From CAKSXP01 sp964539115 (GTDB lineage: Bacteria; Bacillota; Clostridia; Oscillospirales; Oscillospiraceae), in assembly GCA_964539115.1 (NCBI GenBank), contig CAZIHY010000049.1:1-16903 (forward strand): 16,903 bases of DNA, given 5' to 3'. The stretch's first letter is position 1; each line of letters starts with the position of its first letter. Under the pieces are notes generated by a model. It was not told the origin of the DNA. It did not search any database and saw nothing but the letters and a program-made list of their open reading frames with translations. A program made the position numbers and the translations under genes. Below, in pieces: positions 14,367-16,903 of the stretch.

Positions 14367-16148
14367 TCATTCGACGGTCAACACGATCATGCCGCTGTAG
14401 TTTCCGGCTTTCAGCTCAGCATCGGCGCCGTCAACAGTCAGCGTCAGCTTCTTGCCGTCGGGCGCCTTGACAGTTCCTCCCGCCGCCAGATTCAGCGCTG
14501 TTATATAGGAGGTAGCCGTCACGATCCACGTGCTGCCGGCATCAACATTCACAATAACTCCGTTGTTAACCGTTGGCGCGGCCGTCTGCGTTATGTTGGA
14601 AAGCTCATGATGATTGTCCCCGCTTATGGTCAGTATCCCCTCCGGACGGTGTTCAACGGCGGAACTCACAACTCCGGTCAGCGAGGCTCCGATGAGATTC
14701 AGTTCAAGATTCTTAACGCCCTGGAGCGCGCCTTCGGCGTCCTTCTCGTCGGACTGTCCGGTCTCCTCCCGGTAATTGAGCTTAACGCCCGCGAGCGCTC
14801 CGGTGTGTATCGTAACTCCGGTGTCTCCTTCAAATCTGCGGCAGCAGGCCTTCAGATCCGTCGTAGAGTTGTATATATCTCCTGCTGCGGTCATATCCGT
14901 AAGCGTCAGGAAAACGTCCTCTCCGCGGTCAGCATGGGCAAGATCCCTGCCCTCGATCGGCGTGTCTGTCTCTCCGACAGGGACATGGAAACAAGGATTG
15001 TGCATGCCGGGATCGTCATTGTCCATAAGCTGGAGTATGACTCCGTTATCGGGCTCCAGAACGGAGTCTTTGACGTTTATAAAGGAGTTGGAGCCCTTTA
15101 CAATAAAGGTAGAGCGTCCGGTTTTCAGACTGGATCCGGATATGTTCAGTGTTCCGCCCTGATCACGGAACACCATCGCACCGTAAAGATCACCGGTCAC
15201 ACGGCAGCCGTTTGAAAGCTCCGCTCCTCCGCCGTCCTCAGTATTCATCAGAATGGGATACCCGTTTACGTTTACCTCGCAGTTGTCAAAATAAATCCAG
15301 CAATCGCCGATCGAAAACGCACCATAGCCCCTTGCCGGGGGTTCAGTCAGCTCTAACAGACTGTCCTTGAGATACATGCGGCACTTTATCGAACCGTCGA
15401 CGGAGAGAACTCCCCAACCGTTGGAGCGCATTTCACAGCGGTTATAATAAACGGCACCTCTGTCCGTCAGCTGGGTGAGCCGGTTCGTACCGTCAAGCCC
15501 CAGCATCCAGGCCGCACGCATCTTTGTCGTCGGCGGACTCATATTGACAAAGCGGCTGTCATTCACTGTTACCATGCTCTCGCCGCCGACATGTATGGCA
15601 CAGCGGGTAACGCCGGCAAATTCAATATCCGCGTTGTTCACAGTTACCTCAGATTTTCCTATGACGGTAACTCCGGCGCCCTTGCCGATAAAATCGTTTC
15701 CTCCGTCTCCGCCGAGCTTCATTTCAAGGCCGTCTATAACATAGTCACTGTTTTCTATCAGTATGCCGTTGAGATCTTCATCGCATCCGTTGATCTTCAT
15801 CCCGGAAACGCCTGCGGCGCTTAATTCCGCACCGGACAGCAGTTCCGGAATGCTCTTTTCAGACGCTACCGCACCGTTTTCCACAGCCAGCGCCGTACGG
15901 AAAGGAGTTGATATTCCGGAAAACCGGAACAGTCCCGTCGGCGGCATAATGAAATAATCCGAAACGACGAGCCGGACATCTCCCTCATATGTTCCGGGCC
16001 CAAGCTCCGTTGCAAGGCCGTTAACAACGAGGCTCAAAGCCTTGCCCTCCGGAGCCTTCATGGCCGCGCCCTGTTCTATGACAAGCTTATCAAAGCTTAC
16101 GCTCTCCTCTACGACCCACTCTCCGGAAACTGTTCTTGTTTTGGTCAT
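14367..16148 (-). CDS. Right-handed beta-helix protein with duplicated end caps
   Basis: A 593-residue protein dominated by short strand-turn repeats rich in G, N, D and V (such as VTVNNADIEF and VTVNDSRFVN), typical of parallel beta-helices seen in pectate lyases, adhesins and phage tail fibres. The first 60 residues (GEWVVEE...APEGKALSLVV...GTYEGDVRLVV) and the last 57 (STWIVTA...APDGKKLTLTV...GNYSGMIVLTV) are related to each other, so the helix appears capped by two copies of one module. There is no signal peptide, membrane segment or sorting motif, so it may be cytoplasmic or exported by an unusual route. No catalytic residues are recognised. The ATG at 16148 is chosen because GGGGAGG lies seven bases upstream; a TTG two codons earlier is too close to it. 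Its promoter (16195-16223) is divergent from the perR-like gene. Confidence 0.8.
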   Translation of the reverse strand: MTKTRTVSGEWVVEESVSFDKLVIEQGAAMKAPEGKALSLVVNGLATELGPGTYEGDVRLVVSDYFIMPPTGLFRFSGISTPFRTALAVENGAVASEKSIPELLSGAELSAAGVSGMKINGCDEDLNGILIENSDYVIDGLEMKLGGDGGNDFIGKGAGVTVIGKSEVTVNNADIEFAGVTRCAIHVGGESMVTVNDSRFVNMSPPTTKMRAAWMLGLDGTNRLTQLTDRGAVYYNRCEMRSNGWGVLSVDGSIKCRMYLKDSLLELTEPPARGYGAFSIGDCWIYFDNCEVNVNGYPILMNTEDGGGAELSNGCRVTGDLYGAMVFRDQGGTLNISGSSLKTGRSTFIVKGSNSFINVKDSVLEPDNGVILQLMDNDDPGMHNPCFHVPVGETDTPIEGRDLAHADRGEDVFLTLTDMTAAGDIYNSTTDLKACCRRFEGDTGVTIHTGALAGVKLNYREETGQSDEKDAEGALQGVKNLELNLIGASLTGVVSSAVEHRPEGILTISGDNHHELSNITQTAAPTVNNGVIVNVDAGSTWIVTATSYITALNLAAGGTVKAPDGKKLTLTVDGADAELKAGNYSGMIVLTVE

Positions 16149-16194
16149 ATGCAAACCTCCCCGTTAAAATTCAATAATATATTTTGTATATCAA

Positions 16195-16223
16195 ATTATA
16201 TCAAACGCCCCCGGTCTTTGCAA
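16195..16223 (-). promoter_or_regulatory. Promoter of the beta-helix gene
   Basis: On the minus strand TTGCAA (16218-16223), a 17-base spacer and a perfect TATAAT (16195-16200) with an extended -10 TG. The leader is about 40 bases. Confidence 0.72.
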
Positions 16224-16290
16224 CATATAAAGCTCTTCTTCCCATAAGTTCACCACCCCAAAAAAGTGTGAAAAAATTTCAAAAATCCCC

Positions 16291-16319
16291 TTTACAAAGG
16301 TAGCGACATGTGCTATATT
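16291..16319 (+). promoter_or_regulatory. Promoter of the PerR-type regulator gene
   Basis: TTTACA (16291-16296), a 17-base spacer and TATATT (16314-16319) with an extended -10 TG. It is immediately followed by the palindrome at 16328-16345. Confidence 0.7.
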
Positions 16320-16327
16320 TATTTTAG

Positions 16328-16345
16328 TAATAATTCTTGTTATTA
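16328..16345. promoter_or_regulatory. Likely Fur/PerR-type operator
   Basis: TAATAA and TTATTA face each other across six bases (TTCTTG), starting about where transcription begins. AT-rich dyads of this kind resemble PerR and Fur boxes, so the downstream regulator probably represses itself through it. It is not an exact match to the PerR consensus. Confidence 0.5.
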
Positions 16346-16361
16346 AAAAGAGGTGAAAGGC

Positions 16362-16766
16362 ATGCACACAACCAGAAAGAACAGCCGCAAGCGGCAGGCA
16401 ATACTTGATGCTTTGCGGCAAACTCGCGAGCATCCCAGCGCCGAATGGCTGTATGCCCGCCTCAAGCCCGAATATCCTGATCTCAGCCTCGGCACAGTTT
16501 ACCGCAATCTCTCCATTTTCAAGGAGGAGGGAACTATCGTCAGCGTCGGCATCGTCAACGGTCAGGAGCGCTTTGACGCGGTAACGGAACCGCATACCCA
16601 CTTTATCTGTACAGGGTGCGGCGCCGTCCTGGACATGGGCGACGTCCTGCCCGACGCTGAAAGCTTTGCCGGTATGTGCAGTCTTGCGGGCTGTGAGATG
16701 CACAGTTTTCGTCTGAGTATCAGCGGACTGTGTCCAAAATGCGTTAAAACGCATGAAAATGATTGA
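16362..16766 (+). CDS. perR: Fur family regulator, PerR-like
   Basis: A 134-residue metal-dependent repressor, probably sensing peroxide. The winged helix lies around 10-60 (recognition helix in LSLGTVYRNLSIFKEEG). Candidate regulatory-metal ligands are His24, Asp72, His78, His80 and an Asp near 91-94, matching the PerR pattern with Asp rather than Glu in the RFD element. Structural zinc is bound by Cys83, Cys86, Cys124 and Cys127 (CTGC and CPKC). The start is the ATG at 16362, six bases after GAGGTG; a GTG at 16353 lies inside that ribosome site. A rubredoxin-type gene follows 67 bases downstream on the same strand, a common PerR target type, which favours PerR over Fur or Zur. Confidence 0.85.
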   Translation: MHTTRKNSRKRQAILDALRQTREHPSAEWLYARLKPEYPDLSLGTVYRNLSIFKEEGTIVSVGIVNGQERFDAVTEPHTHFICTGCGAVLDMGDVLPDAESFAGMCSLAGCEMHSFRLSISGLCPKCVKTHEND

Positions 16767-16769
16767 TTT

Positions 16770-16785
16770 TTCGCCGCAGGGCGAA
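16770..16785 (+). other. Small hairpin between the regulator and rubredoxin-type genes
   Basis: TTCGCC pairs with GGCGAA around GCAG. It is not followed by a T-run, so it is probably not a full terminator and may allow read-through into the next gene. Confidence 0.4.
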
Positions 16786-16833
16786 TATTATAAATGATGG
16801 CAATTTATTATTAACTAACGGAGGAGAAAAATT

Positions 16834-16903
16834 ATGAAGAAATGGATATGCCCAGTTTGCGGTTATGTACATGAAGGCGACACTCCGCCTGAGAAGTGCC
16901 CCC
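16834..16903 (+). CDS. Rubredoxin-type iron protein or rubrerythrin, 5' end only
   Basis: Only 23 codons are in the window; the gene runs off the right edge. They encode MKKWICPVCGYVHEGDTPPE and then KCP, with Cys6, Cys9 and Cys22 as iron ligands of a rubredoxin knuckle (CPVCGY). An N-terminal domain of this form occurs in reverse rubrerythrins and rubredoxin-fusion peroxidases of anaerobes as well as in small rubredoxin-like proteins, so the full architecture is undecided. A GGAGGAG site lies seven bases before the ATG. Position after the PerR-type gene suggests peroxide or oxygen defence. Confidence 0.85.
   Translation, partial: MKKWICPVCGYVHEGDTPPEKCP

Noticed and set aside
14289..15215. 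A 308-codon open frame on the plus strand
   Set aside because: It is antisense to the beta-helix gene and across its terminator; the composition is that of a shadow frame.

Overview
The window looks like chromosomal DNA of an anaerobic Clostridia-type Firmicute, plausibly a gut Oscillospirales or related lineage. The clues are elongation factor P with lysine at the tip position used in Bacillus, followed by an acidic zinc-ribbon protein of the kind found beside efp in clostridia; strong AGGAGG ribosome binding sites with several TTG starts; a PerR-type regulator followed by a rubredoxin-type domain; and AT-rich gaps between moderately GC-rich genes. The genus cannot be told from sequence alone. 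No tRNA, rRNA, CRISPR array, insertion sequence or phage gene was seen.

Layout. 27-3142 (minus): a small P-loop protein, glucose-6-phosphate isomerase and a secreted D-Ala-D-Ala carboxypeptidase. 3143-3655: a gap with a plus-strand promoter and a bidirectional terminator. 3656-5951 (minus): three tightly packed paralogous NTF2/SnoaL-like proteins under one promoter. 6263-8226 (plus, divergent from them): an alpha-oxoamine synthase closely resembling bacterial serine palmitoyltransferase, overlapping a classical short-chain dehydrogenase. 8411-9775 (plus): a MATE exporter with an attenuator-like leader. 9844-12985 (minus): an operon of a DddP-like M24 protein, a 3-hydroxyacyl-CoA/carnitine-type dehydrogenase and a LysR regulator. 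13148-14191 (minus): efp and the zinc-ribbon protein. 14367-16148 (minus): a beta-helix protein. 16362-16903 (plus): a PerR-type regulator and the first codons of a rubredoxin-type protein.

How the genes may work together. The most interesting block is 3656-8226. Two back-to-back operons share a 311-bp control region: one encodes an SPT-like synthase plus a reductase, which would suit 3-ketosphinganine formation and reduction, and the other encodes three related small-molecule-fold proteins of unknown role. A second unusual block is the M24-dehydrogenase pair, in which the M24 protein has the DddP ligand layout but a cysteine in place of one metal-binding aspartate. The PerR/rubredoxin end is an ordinary oxidative-stress module with a likely self-regulatory operator, divergent from the beta-helix gene. 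Functional statements rest on motif recognition and recalled family sequences; no database search was run.
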